This document shows positions 1 through 10,541 of a stretch of DNA of 64,000 bases, one piece after another (within the stretch, counting starts at the first letter, position 1; each line of letters starts with the position of its first letter). The DNA lies in assembly GCF_018446385.1 (NCBI RefSeq), contig NC_056005.1, positions 61,664,239 to 61,728,238 of the forward strand. Direction: 5' to 3'. Source of the DNA: Zingiber officinale. Lineage: Eukaryota > Streptophyta > Magnoliopsida > Zingiberales > Zingiberaceae. The notes under the pieces were generated by a model. It was not told where the DNA came from, searched no databases, and worked only from the letters and a program-made list of their open reading frames with translations. A program made the translations under genes and the position numbers.

Positions 1-2203
1 TTCATGAAATGTGAATTTTGGTTAGATCAGGTGTCCTTCCTGGGTCACATCATCTCAAAGGATGGTATCATGGTAGACCCTAATAAGATAGAAGCTATGA
101 GTAGTTGGAAAAGACCCAAGAACGCCAGTGAGATCAGAAGCTTTCTGGGATTAGCAGGTTATTACAGAAAGTTTGTAGAAGATTTCTCCAGGATAGCCTC
201 CCCACTGACAGCTCTTACCAGGAAGAACAGAAGATTTCAGTGGACAGAGGACTGTGAGAACAGCTTTAACGAGCTAAAGAGGATATTCTGACTCTACCAG
301 AAAACACAGGCAGCTTTGACATTTATAGTGATGCCTCTAAATTGGGACTAGGAGCAATGCTGATGTAAAATGGCAAGGTGATCGCCTATTCCTCCAGACA
401 ACTCAAGGACTATAAGAGGAACTATCCTACTCATGATCTTGAGCTTGCAGCAGTCGTGTTCGCTCTCAAAATTTGGAGACATTACCTGTATGGAGCTCAG
501 TGTAGAGTATATACAGATCATCAGAGTCTGAAGTACTTCTTCACTCAGAAGGATCTGAATATGCGACAGTGTAGATGGCTTGAGTTGGTCAAGGATTATG
601 ACATAGACATCCTCTACCACCCCGGAAAAGCTAATAAGGTAGCAGATGCACTTAGCAGAAAGTCCAGTGCTACCTTACTATCCCTAGCAGCCATGTCACC
701 GCCCCTACAGAAGGAGATCACAGATTTCGGTCTCGAACTCATAGTGGGACAGCTCTCTACTATGACATTAGCATCCACCCTGCTTGGTGACATCCAGACA
801 GCTCAGGAACAGGATCCTGAAATTTAGCAAACCAAGCAAGGGTTAGCAGAATCAGAAAGTGGAGAGTTCAGAGTATCAGATAGTGGGGCATTATATTTCG
901 GTGACAGACTCTGGGTTCCAGATCAGGAGGAACTACGCAGGAAGATCTTAGATGAGACTCACAGAACTCCTTATGTGATGCATCTTGGCTCCACCAAGAT
1001 GTACCAAGACCTGAAGAGACGTTTTTGGTGGCCTGGGATGAAGAGAGACATCGCTAGATATGTTAGCACCTGTCTGACCTATCAGAGGGTCAAGGAAGAA
1101 CACCAGAGATCAGGAGGAGTTCTGCAGCCTATCCAGAATGGAAGTGGGAAGATATTTCCATGGACTTCATAGTGGGACTACCCAGAACCACGAATGGTAT
1201 TGTTACCATCTGGGTAATAGTCGATAGATTGACTAAATCAGCTCACTTCTTAGCTATCAGGATATCCTACTCCATGGAGCAGCTAGCTCAGTTGTATCTC
1301 AAGGAGATCGTTAGATTACATGGAGTCCCACGAACCATTATTTCAGACAGGGACAGTAGGTTCACATCACACTTCTGGGAGTGTGTACAATCAGCTTTGG
1401 GCACTAAGTTAAAGTTTAGCACAGCCTTCCATCCTCAGACAGATGGTCAAACAGAGTGAGTAAATCAGGTACTCGAAGATATGCTCTGAGCATGTGCCCT
1501 AGATTTCAAAGGAAGTTGGTGCAAATATCTGAGCTTAGCAGAATTGGCATACAACAACAGCTATCAGGCCACTATCGGCATGGCACCTTACGAGGCTCTC
1601 TATGGGCGGAGGTGTAGATCTCCAATCTGCTGGTATGAGAGTGGTGAACAGAAGGAACTAGAACTTCAGAAAGATCTAGTAGCAGACACCACAGCAACTA
1701 TACAACAGATCCGCCAGAGGATAGAGACAGCTCAGAGCTGCCAGAAAAGCTATGCTGATACACGGCGCAGACCCTTAGAGTTTTCAGTTGGGGATTCAGT
1801 GTTCCTCATAGTAGCTCCCATGAAGGGAGTAATGCGTTTTGGGAAGAAGGGCAAACTAAGTCCCAGATATGTGGGATCATACATTATCAGCAGAAGGGTT
1901 GGCAAGGTAGCATATGAGCTAGAGCTACCCCAGGAAATGTCAGCTGTTCATAATGTATTTCATGTCTCTATGCTGAAGAAGCATATCCCAGATGTCACCC
2001 AGGTGATTGAGCCCCAGTCGATACAAGTCCGTGAAGACCTCAGCTATGATAGTCGGTCTACTCAGATAGTAGATCGAGCAGTTAAGAAATTACGGAACAA
2101 TGAGGTACCATTAGTAAAAGTCATTTGGCAAAATCACACAGCAGAAGAGGCAACATGGGAGACAGAAGCCAGCATGAGACAAAAGTACCCAGAGTTATTC
2201 TAA
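1..2203 (+). pseudogene. gypsy pol: RT end, RNase H, integrase, chromodomain-like tail (broken)
   Basis: Positions 4-291 encode the end of reverse transcriptase ([12 protein letters not shown] is a typical gypsy motif). RNase H follows at about 300-660 (IYSDASK, then [12 protein letters not shown]). The integrase zinc-binding segment is at about 960-1140, the catalytic core at 1160-1540 (SDRDSRF, HPQTDGQTE) and the C-terminal and chromo-like part at 1544-2203. The frame is broken: a frameshift and stop at 289-291, TAA at 366-368, a stop near 826, TGA immediately after GQTE (about 1457-1459) and another near 1487. The last cysteine expected in the HHCC zinc motif is tyrosine (CLTYQR instead of CLTCQR). 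The enzyme set would copy and integrate the element; this copy cannot make it. Confidence 0.9.
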
Positions 2204-2225
2204 GTTCGAGGATGAACTTTTTATA

Positions 2226-2238
2226 AGGTATAGGGGAT
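2226..2238 (+). other. Polypurine tract of chromovirus copy 1
   Basis: The run AAGGTATAGGGGAT lies 25-35 bases after the pol stop and directly before the TGTAATGCCC start of the 3' LTR. It is the plus-strand priming site by position and composition. The minus-strand relative at 59055-59070 has an equivalent run. Confidence 0.7.
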
Positions 2239-2370
2239 TGTAATGCCCAAAAATTCTCAAAATAATTATTAGAAATATCCTAGTATTTTTCTGGAATTTT
2301 AGGATATTTTTATGGAATTTTTAGAATAGCGGAAGTAGCAAAAATAAATAGAAAACGAAAATAGCCTACG

Positions 2371-2440
2371 CGGGAATTGAACCCGAGACCTATTGGGGTC
2401 CTACGACTTAAAGGTGAACTCTAGTAACCAGGAGAACCCA
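2371..2440 (-). other. tRNA-like relic (antisense to the LTR)
   Basis: Read on the minus strand, this stretch has a B-box match GGTTCAATTCC, preceded by a D-arm-like block starting CTGGTTACTAGAG and a plausible anticodon-arm spacing. The 3' end CGTAGGC has no matching 5' acceptor strand at the right distance, so it is not a functional tRNA. A comparable block occurs about 120 bases into the LTR of the minus-strand relative (58870-58945), also antisense. Confidence 0.4.
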
Positions 2441-2509
2441 GCAGGGCCGTGCTGAAAGGAAAGGGAAACAATTTTATTTAATTTAAAGTTGGGGGAATTA
2501 ATTCCTTAA

Positions 2510-2517
2510 TATAAATA
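2510..2517 (+). promoter_or_regulatory. TATA box of LTR
   Basis: TATAAATA in the LTR, followed by CT-rich DNA and then the leader-like stretch. It is the best candidate for the element promoter. The transcription start is not visible from sequence alone. Confidence 0.5.
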
Positions 2518-3959
2518 GGGAATTAAGTGAGGACTTTTATTTTTTATCGTGACTTACCTCTTCTCCTCACCCTAATCCCGCCGAACCTCCCTTCTCCTCC
2601 CTCATCTCTTGGCGCCAACTACAAGCAAGTCTAGGGTTTCATCCCAAGGGCTATAGGAGCACCTTCCGGCGACGACTCCGACACAAGGACGTTTCTCTCC
2701 GCGAGAAGAACGCGTGGACGCAAGAGAATCGTCGAGAAGATCGTCTCCACCGGAAAACTAGCGACTAGATTCGTAAGAAAACTAGCGCAGGAGGTAAGAA
2801 ACCCCTCACCTGCAGTATAAGTAGCTTTCGTATGAATTACATGCTTCAGTTTAGTAGTATGTAGGTTTTCGGTACAAAGGATGCGAATTAGCGCATACCA
2901 AGTGTTCGATTAAATTATTAGCACAGTTAAAATGCAACTTAAGCATTTTACTGGTTTAGATAAATGCAATAGAAGCATTTTACAGCTTATTAGTCTTGCT
3001 ATAGCTATTATGGGACAAGACGTCCAATGGGTGGGCTCCCACAGTCGCCTCTAGGCTCAGACAACCTAGTTCTAGGTTTAGATAACCTAGTAAAAGCAAG
3101 ACAAGAAATATTAGCTATGTTCAGTATTTTACTTTTAGCAGTGGCACTGTACTGGATTAGATATCCTTTGGGCTAGGCTCCCACAGTCGTCCCTAGGTTC
3201 AGATAACCTAGTAACCCTACTAAATTCGAGACTTGCAAACCCGGGTCTAGTTAGGGATGCGCGCATAGCACGTACAGTTGCCGGGCCCATCAGCAGTATG
3301 ATTATTATTTTAATCTATTTATGAATATAATTTTCAAAACTTCACAATAGTTATGTGGATTCAGTACAGCTTTAGCATTAGTTTAGAATTAGCTCAGTTT
3401 AGTTTTTGTATCAGTTTAGTTTTCTGTTGATATAACATGATAGTTTATGATTAACTCTTATTACCATGATCAGTTTCTTAGTACTATGTGTTGTATGTCA
3501 TACCATGCTTAGCATTTTCAGTATGTATTTCAAATAGCATGTTTTAAAAACATGAATTGCATCGTATGCATGTTTTAGTGAGGTAGATAGTTTCTTACTA
3601 ACCTCTCAAGCTTACAGATACTATTTTCCTTATACTGCAGATAAAGGTAAAGGAAAAATGGACTAGCGGAGGCTGGAGGTCAATGCAATGATGAAGATGT
3701 GTATGGATGGAACTTGGAATAAAGACCTTGGAGAAACTAGAAATGAATCTGAAATTTTAGCATTTTATTAAGTTGTTACTTTCCTTATTTAAGTTATTTT
3801 AATGCTATGAATCATGAAAGACCTGGTTAGATTGTTAGTGTTCCTGCTTAGAATGTCAGTTAGTGTCATTGGGATGTTTATGGTCATGTTAGAACTTGTG
3901 TGTGTGAATTTAGCACGAAACAGTGCTGAAATCAGACTTGTGGTACGAAATCAGAAACC

Positions 3960-4283
3960 CCAATCGATCGGCCGATCGATTGGAGGCTTCTCAATCTATC
4001 AGCCGATCGATTGAGAAGTTCGTACCGTGAACAGTAAGCTCCCAGATTGATTAGCCGATCGATCCGAATGCCTTTTGTCGTGGATAGAAAGCCCTGGGAT
4101 CGATCACTGGATCGATTGGCCAGTCTGGATCGATCAACCGATCGATCCAGAATATTGCCCGAGCACAGTAGCGTGCTGAATCGATCACTGGATCGATCCA
4201 ACCTAAGTTCCGCATACAGTAGCATGCTGGGTCGATCACTAGATCGATTAGACCATTCCAATTGATCCACCGATCGATTGGGA
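3960..4283. repeat. Array of GATCGATC palindromes in LTR (8 units)
   Basis: Eight imperfect units each pair an ATCGATC half with a GATCGAT half across 2-5 bases. The first, at 3960-3983, is a perfect 24-bp palindrome; the unit near 4130-4155 has 11-bp arms. Units are 35-60 bp apart. Some intervals share the linker CAGTAGCRTGCTG, so the array grew partly by tandem duplication. It is a chance-looking low-complexity ORF source on both strands; no protein is proposed. Confidence 0.85.
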
Positions 4284-4525
4284 AGCCTGATAGCAGCGGG
4301 AAACCCCTTATTCCAGTTCCTTGACCATGGGGAATGTAATATATGACATGAATAGTTTGATTACACCCCTTAGCACATATAGAATAAAGAAATGATAATA
4401 GTTTAGCCAAGTTTTAATTAGTACAGCTTCCGCACCTAGACTTTAGATGGTCATGGAGTAGTTTAGCACAGTATAATGTGACAGTCCAGCCTTACAGCCT
4501 AGCCAGTATAAGGCGGGTCGTTACA

Positions 4526-4560
4526 GTGCTATTGGAGCCTAGCCAGGATAAGGCGGGTCG
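4526..4560 (+). repeat. Duplicate of chromovirus LTR end
   Basis: GCCTAGCCAGGATAAGGCGG repeats the block at 4497-4517 with one change. This is either a short tandem duplication inside the LTR or the end of a second LTR of the same family. It directly abuts copia LTR DNA starting at about 4561. Confidence 0.5.
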
Positions 4561-6474
4561 TCATTGGGTGAGATTTAGTTCGATAAATCAATAAGCCCGA
4601 TAAGTTGGGAAATGATATCACTTACAGTGTGTATTGTTGATTATAGAAGGAAACTGTGTCCTAGTGATCTAGGTTGAGAATGTCCCCAAGAGGAGCACAT
4701 AAGAATTGTCATGTTAAACCCTGCAGGTGGACTTAGTCCAACATGACGATGAAGTTGAGTGGTACTACTCTTGGAGCTAGATATTAATTAAATGAGTTGT
4801 CAGTAACTCATTTAATTAGTGGACATTTGTAATCTTAAACACAGGGAAACTAACACACTCATGATAAGAAGAAGCTCATAATATAATTTGGGATTAGTGC
4901 GGTAGTGCGGTAATAACTCTCTAGTGGAATGAGTTATTATCGATGAACTTGAGTTGTGTGTTCGGGGCGAGCACGAGATACTCAAGCTCATCGCAAGGTC
5001 AAAATCAATTTCTCCTCTAGATCCCTGTTGTAGCCTCAATAAAGCCTCAAGTCCATCCAAAGAAAAGTCTATCTTGGTGTCCAAGAAGGGGCCGGTTCAT
5101 TGCTTGGTGACCAAGCAATGGCCGGCCACATATTCTCTAGAAGTGGTCGACCCTTGCCTTGAGCAAGGGGGCCGGCCACAATATTTAAATTAGGAAGGTT
5201 GTTTTTGAATTTTTAAATTTCCTCAAATATTTACAATTTGTAAAAAGAGAGATTTTAAAAATTTATAAAATTTTCCTAATTTAAATTAGGCCACAAGGTT
5301 TTAAAAGAGAGTTGTAAAATTTATAAAACTTTCTTTTAAAAATAAATATTATTAGAGATGTTTTAAATTTTAAAACTTGGTTTTAAATTTTAAAACTTCC
5401 CTTTAATATCCACATTAGAAAAAAAAAAGAATTTGTAAAATTTTATTAGAAGTTTTCTTCTTTTAAATTTTATAAAAAAAATTTCTTTCTTTCCCTTTTA
5501 ATAAGTGGTCGGCCACCTTGTTTGGTGCCCATGCAAGGGGCCGGTCAAATAATTAAACATCAACAAATAGTTATTTAATTAATAAATCAATCTAGGATTG
5601 ATGAATTAAACGGAAAGAAAAAGAAAAAATTAAAAGGAAATAGGAATGAGTCTAATTTTTTATAAAACTCTTTCCATAATTTTCCGTTGGGAAACTAATA
5701 TAAAAAGGGGGAAAGGGGAGGCCTTGAAAAACATAACAATTGAGATTGTGTTGTCGGAGATCATCAAGTGGTCGGCCCCTCTCCCTCTCTTCCCTTTGCT
5801 CTCTTTTGCTCCTTTGTGGTGGTGGTGGCCGAATTCTAGAGAAGGAGGAGAAGCTTTCCGGGTGGTGTTCCTCTTGGAGGATCGTCGCCCACACGACGTC
5901 TAAGAGGAGGCGAGGGATACGGCAGAAGATCTCGAGGTTTTTAGCATACAAGGAAGAGGTATAACTAGTATTTAATTTCCGCATCATACTAGTTAATTTT
6001 TCTTTGTATAAATACCAAATACAAGAGGCATTCGATTCTTGTTTTTCGAATTTAATTTCGATGTTGTGTTCTTTTTCTTTTTTCCTTGTGATTTGATTGT
6101 TCCTTTTGGTTAACCTAGAGTTATATAAGGAAATTAAATATTAACTTTCCTTAAAAGGCTTTGTCTAGTCGGTGGTGGTTGCTCTCATATCCAAGAAGGT
6201 CAAGTGCCTCGCCATGCAGTACTGGAAGCCAATTTTGGAAACTAATATTTAATTGAATTTATAACCTAGGTGATTTGGATCAAACGTGTTAAGTTCTGCA
6301 GGAGATCCAAATCTAAACCTAAAAGAACATATAAGTTAAACTTGGAATCAAACGTGTTAAGTTCCGTAGGAGATATAAGTTTAACTTAAAAGAACACATG
6401 GTAGCTAGGAAAGGTTCAGATCACGTATAAAATTTTTGTACAGTGGAGTCATTGGGTTTTCCGAGTAGCAACCA
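4561..6474 (+). repeat. Truncated copia LTR (solo LTR fragment, copia-C-like)
   Basis: From about 4561 the sequence matches, in reverse complement, the LTRs of copia C (38200-38650 and 45000-45430), for example CCTGCAGGTGGACTTAGTCC, and again at 5871-6040 against 37690-37760. It is a diverged subfamily. The 5' end is missing, cut by the chromovirus LTR. The 3' end lies near 6474, where Tat gag sequence on the other strand begins. A TATA box (TATAAAAA) is at 5699-5706. Several small ORFs inside are not genes. No internal region remains, so it behaves as a solo LTR. Confidence 0.65.
5699..5706 (+). promoter_or_regulatory. TATA box of truncated copia LTR
   Basis: TATAAAAA followed by a purine run, about 770 bases before the LTR end. 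It is in a position comparable to the TATATAA of the copia C LTRs (near 38140 and 44940 on the minus strand). Confidence 0.45.
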
Positions 6475-6477
6475 ACA

Positions 6478-7027
6478 CCCGAAAGGGTGGTGAGAAATAC
6501 CCTACACTTTACACCATCTGTATATTAATGTAAAGTGGTCGTGTTGTCAAACTTACCCAGATGGTCATCCGGGTCGGTGGTCCCGTTATATTCTCCGATT
6601 GTCGGGGGTGTGTAGTGCCTTGGCAATGGATCCAGAAGAATGGCCTCGAAAAACTATCGATTGATCCGCTCGGGGGATGACTAAGCACGAGGCGCCTTCC
6701 CCTTCATAGCATCTCGTACGGGCGCTTCATCTGATGACCCTTGATTGGCCTGTGCTAGCTCGGACGGAGTATAGAATAATGCCCGATGAAAAGGAATAGG
6801 GGAGAGCGGTGCATTCCCCGGAGTGCCAGTCTGACCTTTATTCTGCGCCCATGTGGAGTATTGCTCTGGCTGGTTCTCCTCCGCCGCTCGGCCACCTGAT
6901 GTCGAAGTTGCCTGTTGTGCTAACCGCTCGGCTAGCGCCTTCTGTTGTTGCTGCTCCACGATTTTTGCCGCTCTTGCCTCAATAAGTGTGTCGAGCTCCT
7001 CTTGAGAGAGTGTCACGGTGTGTGGTC
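6478..7027 (-). pseudogene. Tat/Retand-like gypsy gag, downstream part
   Basis: Minus-strand gag of a Tat-clade gypsy element. The open part (7027 to 6681) has a glutamine- and alanine-rich segment following TVTLSQEELDTL. After a stop the typical gag core continues in another frame (PLPRHYTPPTIGEYNG, then DPDDHLGKFDN) to about 6478, with an in-frame stop near 6518. Gag would form the particle shell. The start of this gene lies 18 kb away at 25126-25173, because copia A inserted at 7028/25125; the other end is cut by the copia LTR at about 6475. Pol of this copy is not in the window. Confidence 0.75.
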
Positions 7028-9008
7028 TATTAGCTAGAGCCCTAGAGCCAATCATTTGATGATTGTATTATGGACTTATTGTATCATATTCTTATATTAA
7101 TAAAGGCATTTGTTTGGTTATTATATTTACTTGTATTGGTGCCAAATAAACTAAGTATAATAACGTCCTTGAGTAGAAGGTTTTTACCTATATCAATCGA
7201 TTGGTTGAATCGATAGTGAGATGATATAGGGAACACTACTCTAAATCATTCCTAGTCGAGTATTAACATTCAGGGACAATGTTAATGCAATAAGACTAGC
7301 ATGTAGGTCAACTCGATGACTTGATCTCACAAGTCATGGATATAGAGATATCAAGTTGACACATGGGTATGCATTGGAGAATGTATACTGAATGACCCGC
7401 CATGAGAAAGTATCATAGATCGTTATATGAGTGTCATATACTTTCTCATGTGGCTATTAGTATGACTACTAGTCCTTGGACCTGAAGTCACCATGGATCC
7501 CTACATAAGGAGTTATGTACCTTGGTTTCGTCAAACGTCACCCGTAACTGGGTGGACTATAAAGGCGATTACTGGGTATGTAACGAATTATGCAGAGGGA
7601 TGTGAGTGATGTAGATGGGATCTATCCCTCCTATATGACGGGAGCGACGTCGATATTCTTGATAGAGTGAGACCACGAAGTGCATGGTCATGCCCAAATG
7701 AGTCAATATGAGATATTGAGCTCATTTGATTTAGTGAGTCTACTTGGAGATCAAGATTTAGATTGGTCAGAGGATGACATGGTCTATGCCTCACATTGAT
7801 CAATCTAGATGTATAGGATAGAAGAACACTTGTCATATATTGTGAGAAGTCACAATTAGTAGTCACAAGGTGATGTTGGATCTCAACATTTCTTGTAACT
7901 TGGGTAGCAATGATGTATTGCTAGATGTCGCTCATTGCTTATGTTTCTAAAGGAGTTTAGAAACATTGCCAATGTTACAAGAACCTATTGGGTCACACAC
8001 AAAGAACAAGTGGATGGAGATTGGGTTCATATGATGAACCAATTGGATTAGGTTCATATGATGCACCAAAGATTGGATTCAAATTAGACTTATTGAGTTA
8101 GACTCAATTAGATTCAATTGTTGAATGAGTCTAATTTCAATTTTATTCATTAAGTCAATTTATATTAATGAATTGAGATTCATTAAATTAAAATTGACTT
8201 GAATCAAAGGTTGGATTTAACTCAACAAGGAAGATAATTGGTCAATTTTGACTTGACTAAATGGAAGTTGAAACATCAAGTTTGACTTGATGTATTGCCA
8301 TATCATGAATGTTGACTCATCCTATATTGCATGACTAACATTACCACATCATCTCCACCTCATGAGTGATGCCACCTAATGGAGGTTACACATCTCATGC
8401 CATTTAATGTGGTCGGCCACATTAATGAGGGAGGTTACATGGTGTGGCCGGCCACACTAATGTAGTGTGGAAGTTTCTGTTTTTGTGTATTGATGTGTGT
8501 ATTGATTCTATCATCTTCTTCCTTAGCCTTTCTTCCTCCTTGCTGTGGTTGCCGTGAGATTTCATCAAAGGAGACGGTGGTTGAGTGAGTCCAAAAGAAT
8601 AAGGAAGGGTGAAGGTCACAAAGGAGGATACTACTTCTTGAGTGTATGAGATTTCTTTTGCATCCTCTCTTTTTCTTCCTTTCAAATCCTACCCGAGAGC
8701 CCTAGAAAGTGCTAGCACACTTGGGGTGCTCTCTTCTCCATCCTTGAGTGTTAGAGAACACTTCTTGTTCATGTGGATATCACTAGAGAGTTGTCTACGT
8801 TGACAACTTCGAGATCCGGCGTACCGTTGGACGAGCGGAATTTGCGAGGGCGCGCTTTAAGGTATAACTCTTATCTACTGTAGATCTGGAGTGTGAAACT
8901 CGTATTTGTAGTTTTAGAAATTTTTCATTGCACGGATCCGTTGGCTTTGGGGCTTTCGGGGTTTCCGCGACGCGAAAACACGATTTTCGCGGCCCGAAAA
9001 ACCCAACA
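7028..9008 (+). repeat. 5' LTR of copia A (1981 bp)
   Basis: Begins TATTAGCTAGAGCCC (the 3' copy starts TGTTAGC, so the terminal G is mutated) and ends ACCCAACA just before the primer-binding site. Small ORFs inside, including those at 7588-7866 and 8422-8685 on the minus strand, recur in every LTR copy and are not genes. Confidence 0.93.
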
Positions 9009-9009
9009 G

Positions 9010-9022
9010 TGGTATCAGAGCC
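9010..9022 (+). other. Primer-binding site (initiator tRNA-Met)
   Basis: TGGTATCAGAGCC, one base after the LTR end, is the usual Ty1/copia site complementary to the 3' end of plant initiator tRNA-Met. The same site in reverse complement adjoins the copia B 5' LTR (52684-52696). Confidence 0.95.
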
Positions 9023-10250
9023 ACGTGCGAAGCGAATACGAGTTTCTTTTGTGTTTTTATGAAAACTTTTCAGATCTTTAATATTCTGTAAATTTAGGTT
9101 TTTTATAGTTTTTATGGGTAATTTTCTCATAGAAGCGAAGCACAAGTGTTTCGGCGCTTGTGGGCTTCCGCTACCAGGAAGATTTTTCCAAAACGGCCAA
9201 GTTTCGCCCCAAAACTTTTTGGGACAGCGGGCTAAGGCGCTGTTAGATCGCAATAGAACCCTCGCGATGGTTAGATCGCGGGTAGGGGCGCTGCCCCTGG
9301 CCCCGCAAGGGGATTCGTTCCGCGATTGCACCCGAAAACCGCTAAACGGAACCGCTGGAAAATTGTACTCGTAAAAATTGTAAAAAATTATAGAAAAAAT
9401 TACAGAAAATTATAGAAATATATAATTTTGAATTATATATTATTTTGTGATAGTCATGGCCCAAAGACCCAATTCGATTGGATAATTCGTGTTGTAATTC
9501 ATAATACGGCCTACGTGCCGTGATGTGATGTGCGTGTTGTATGTTTTTATTTTTCGTGACCTGCGCGTCATGTCTTTCTCTTTTATTGTTGTTGTAAATT
9601 AGATTTAGACTCGAATGTAACTCGAGTTTCAAAATGTAATGTAAATTTTGAAGCGGTGGAAGGTCCACTCGAGACGGAGTTACGAGGAGGAGTTACGAGG
9701 AGGGCGCGAGCAACACAAGGTGATCAAAGGAAGGAGCTTGAGAAGCTGTTGACCTTAGGTTGACCATCCGATCTTCTCATTGGCTTGAGAAGATCGTAGT
9801 AGGGGCCATGACATAATCACAAAATTATTTGATTAATTATTTAATTAATTGTTTTTGTGTGTATGTGATGCATGCTAGTTAATTAAGTAATTAATTAGTG
9901 CCTTACGATTAGATTAGATCTAAGTCGTGCACATGATGCACCCTTCGATTAGATTAGATCTATTGAGTATATGATACGCATCATCTTTTAGATTAGATCT
10001 AAAACGCGTCAACTCGTAATGCCTACCATGCCGTGATACCTACCACTACCTCGATCGCATGCTGTTGTTGAATCTGCCAAGCAGAGCAACACATACTATC
10101 TTGGTATGGTACGGAGGGACAATCTTGGTCCCGCCTATCAACGCATGGGTGTATACAAACTCAATTAGATTGAGTATTCCTAGTTTACTCGGTTGGATCG
10201 AGTACAACTATAGGCATTCTTCCAATGGTTGGAAAGGTAGGGAAAAATCA

Positions 10251-10308
10251 CATTTATATTAATTCTCGGGCGTATTAGCCAAAGCTAACTCGAGTTTTAA
10301 TATAAATG
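10251..10308 (+). promoter_or_regulatory. Leader stem-loop 1
   Basis: Outer arms CATTTATATTAA and TTAATATAAATG (12 bp, perfect), then CTCG/CGAG (4 bp), then TTAGC-CAAA-GCTAA at the tip. The apical part is identical to stem-loop 2. The copia B copy is at 51282-51339 with one outer mismatch. Confidence 0.8.
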
Positions 10309-10368
10309 CGGATTTTATCCTATAAACAAGAGTTGCATAGAGATGTAAATGGTAATCGTTACCTACCG

Positions 10369-10422
10369 ATCATACTAAGTCTTGGGCGTATTAGCCAAAG
10401 CTAACTCAAGGGTTAGTATGAT
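10369..10422 (+). promoter_or_regulatory. Leader stem-loop 2
   Basis: Outer arms ATCATACTAA and TTAGTATGAT (10 bp, perfect), then CTTG/CAAG, then the same TTAGC-CAAA-GCTAA tip as stem-loop 1. The inner 4-bp stem differs from stem-loop 1 by a paired change (C-G to T-A). The copia B copy is at 51170-51219. Confidence 0.8.
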
Positions 10423-10541
10423 GTGGATCTTGTCCCACATGAATTATAGAATTCAGTGGGAGCATCATTTAGTTAAAGGCCTAATTAAATGATTAAGAAT
10501 ATAATACTTATTTCTGCATTTATTTCTGTTGTAGAATTGTC

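Larger units (their letters stand above)
1..4525 (+). mobile_element. Ty3/gypsy chromovirus (Tekay/Del-like), 3' half, copy 1
   Basis: The window opens inside the pol gene of a gypsy element. Reverse transcriptase end, RNase H, integrase and a chromodomain-like tail follow in the usual gypsy order (RT-RH-IN). A polypurine tract and a long 3' LTR follow. The integrase tail ending in QKYPELF is shared with the minus-strand element at 59091-61822, so both belong to closely related Tekay/Del-type families; the clade name is my judgement from memory. The 5' LTR, gag and protease lie upstream of the window, so no target-site duplication can be checked. The base after the LTR starts GTGCT, which would be the 3' copy of a 5-bp duplication. 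Confidence 0.88.
2239..4525 (+). repeat. 3' LTR of chromovirus copy 1 (about 2.29 kb)
   Basis: Starts TGTAATGCCC right after the polypurine tract and ends GGGTCGTTACA, a TG...CA pair. It contains a TATA box at 2510-2517, a tRNA-like antisense relic near 2371-2440 and a cluster of GATCGATC palindromes at 3960-4283. The last 25 bases are nearly repeated just beyond the end (4530-4559), so either another LTR end of the same family lies there or the true boundary is 4559. No coding potential beyond chance ORFs. Confidence 0.75.
9023..10541 (+). other. Long untranslated leader of copia A
   Basis: About 1.5 kb between primer site and gag start, without a supported ORF. It contains the two stem-loops described separately and several GATTAGATCTA repeats (9907-10005). 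The homologous leader of copia B is 51047-52682 on the minus strand. A leader of this length normally carries packaging and dimerization signals; I infer but cannot show that role. Confidence 0.7.

Noticed and set aside
3960..4283. Possible CRISPR-like array
   Set aside because: The repeats are palindromic and imperfect, spacers are repeated rather than unique, and the context is a plant LTR.
4047..4410. Overlapping ORFs on both strands rich in DRS/RSLDR repeats
   Set aside because: They are read-through of the GATCGATC palindrome array, which leaves several frames open; no start context or homology.
8795..9374. Overlapping ORFs of 178 and 86 residues across the copia A LTR end and primer site
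   Set aside because: They cross the LTR/primer-binding-site boundary and recur in fragments in copia B; no homology to proteins.
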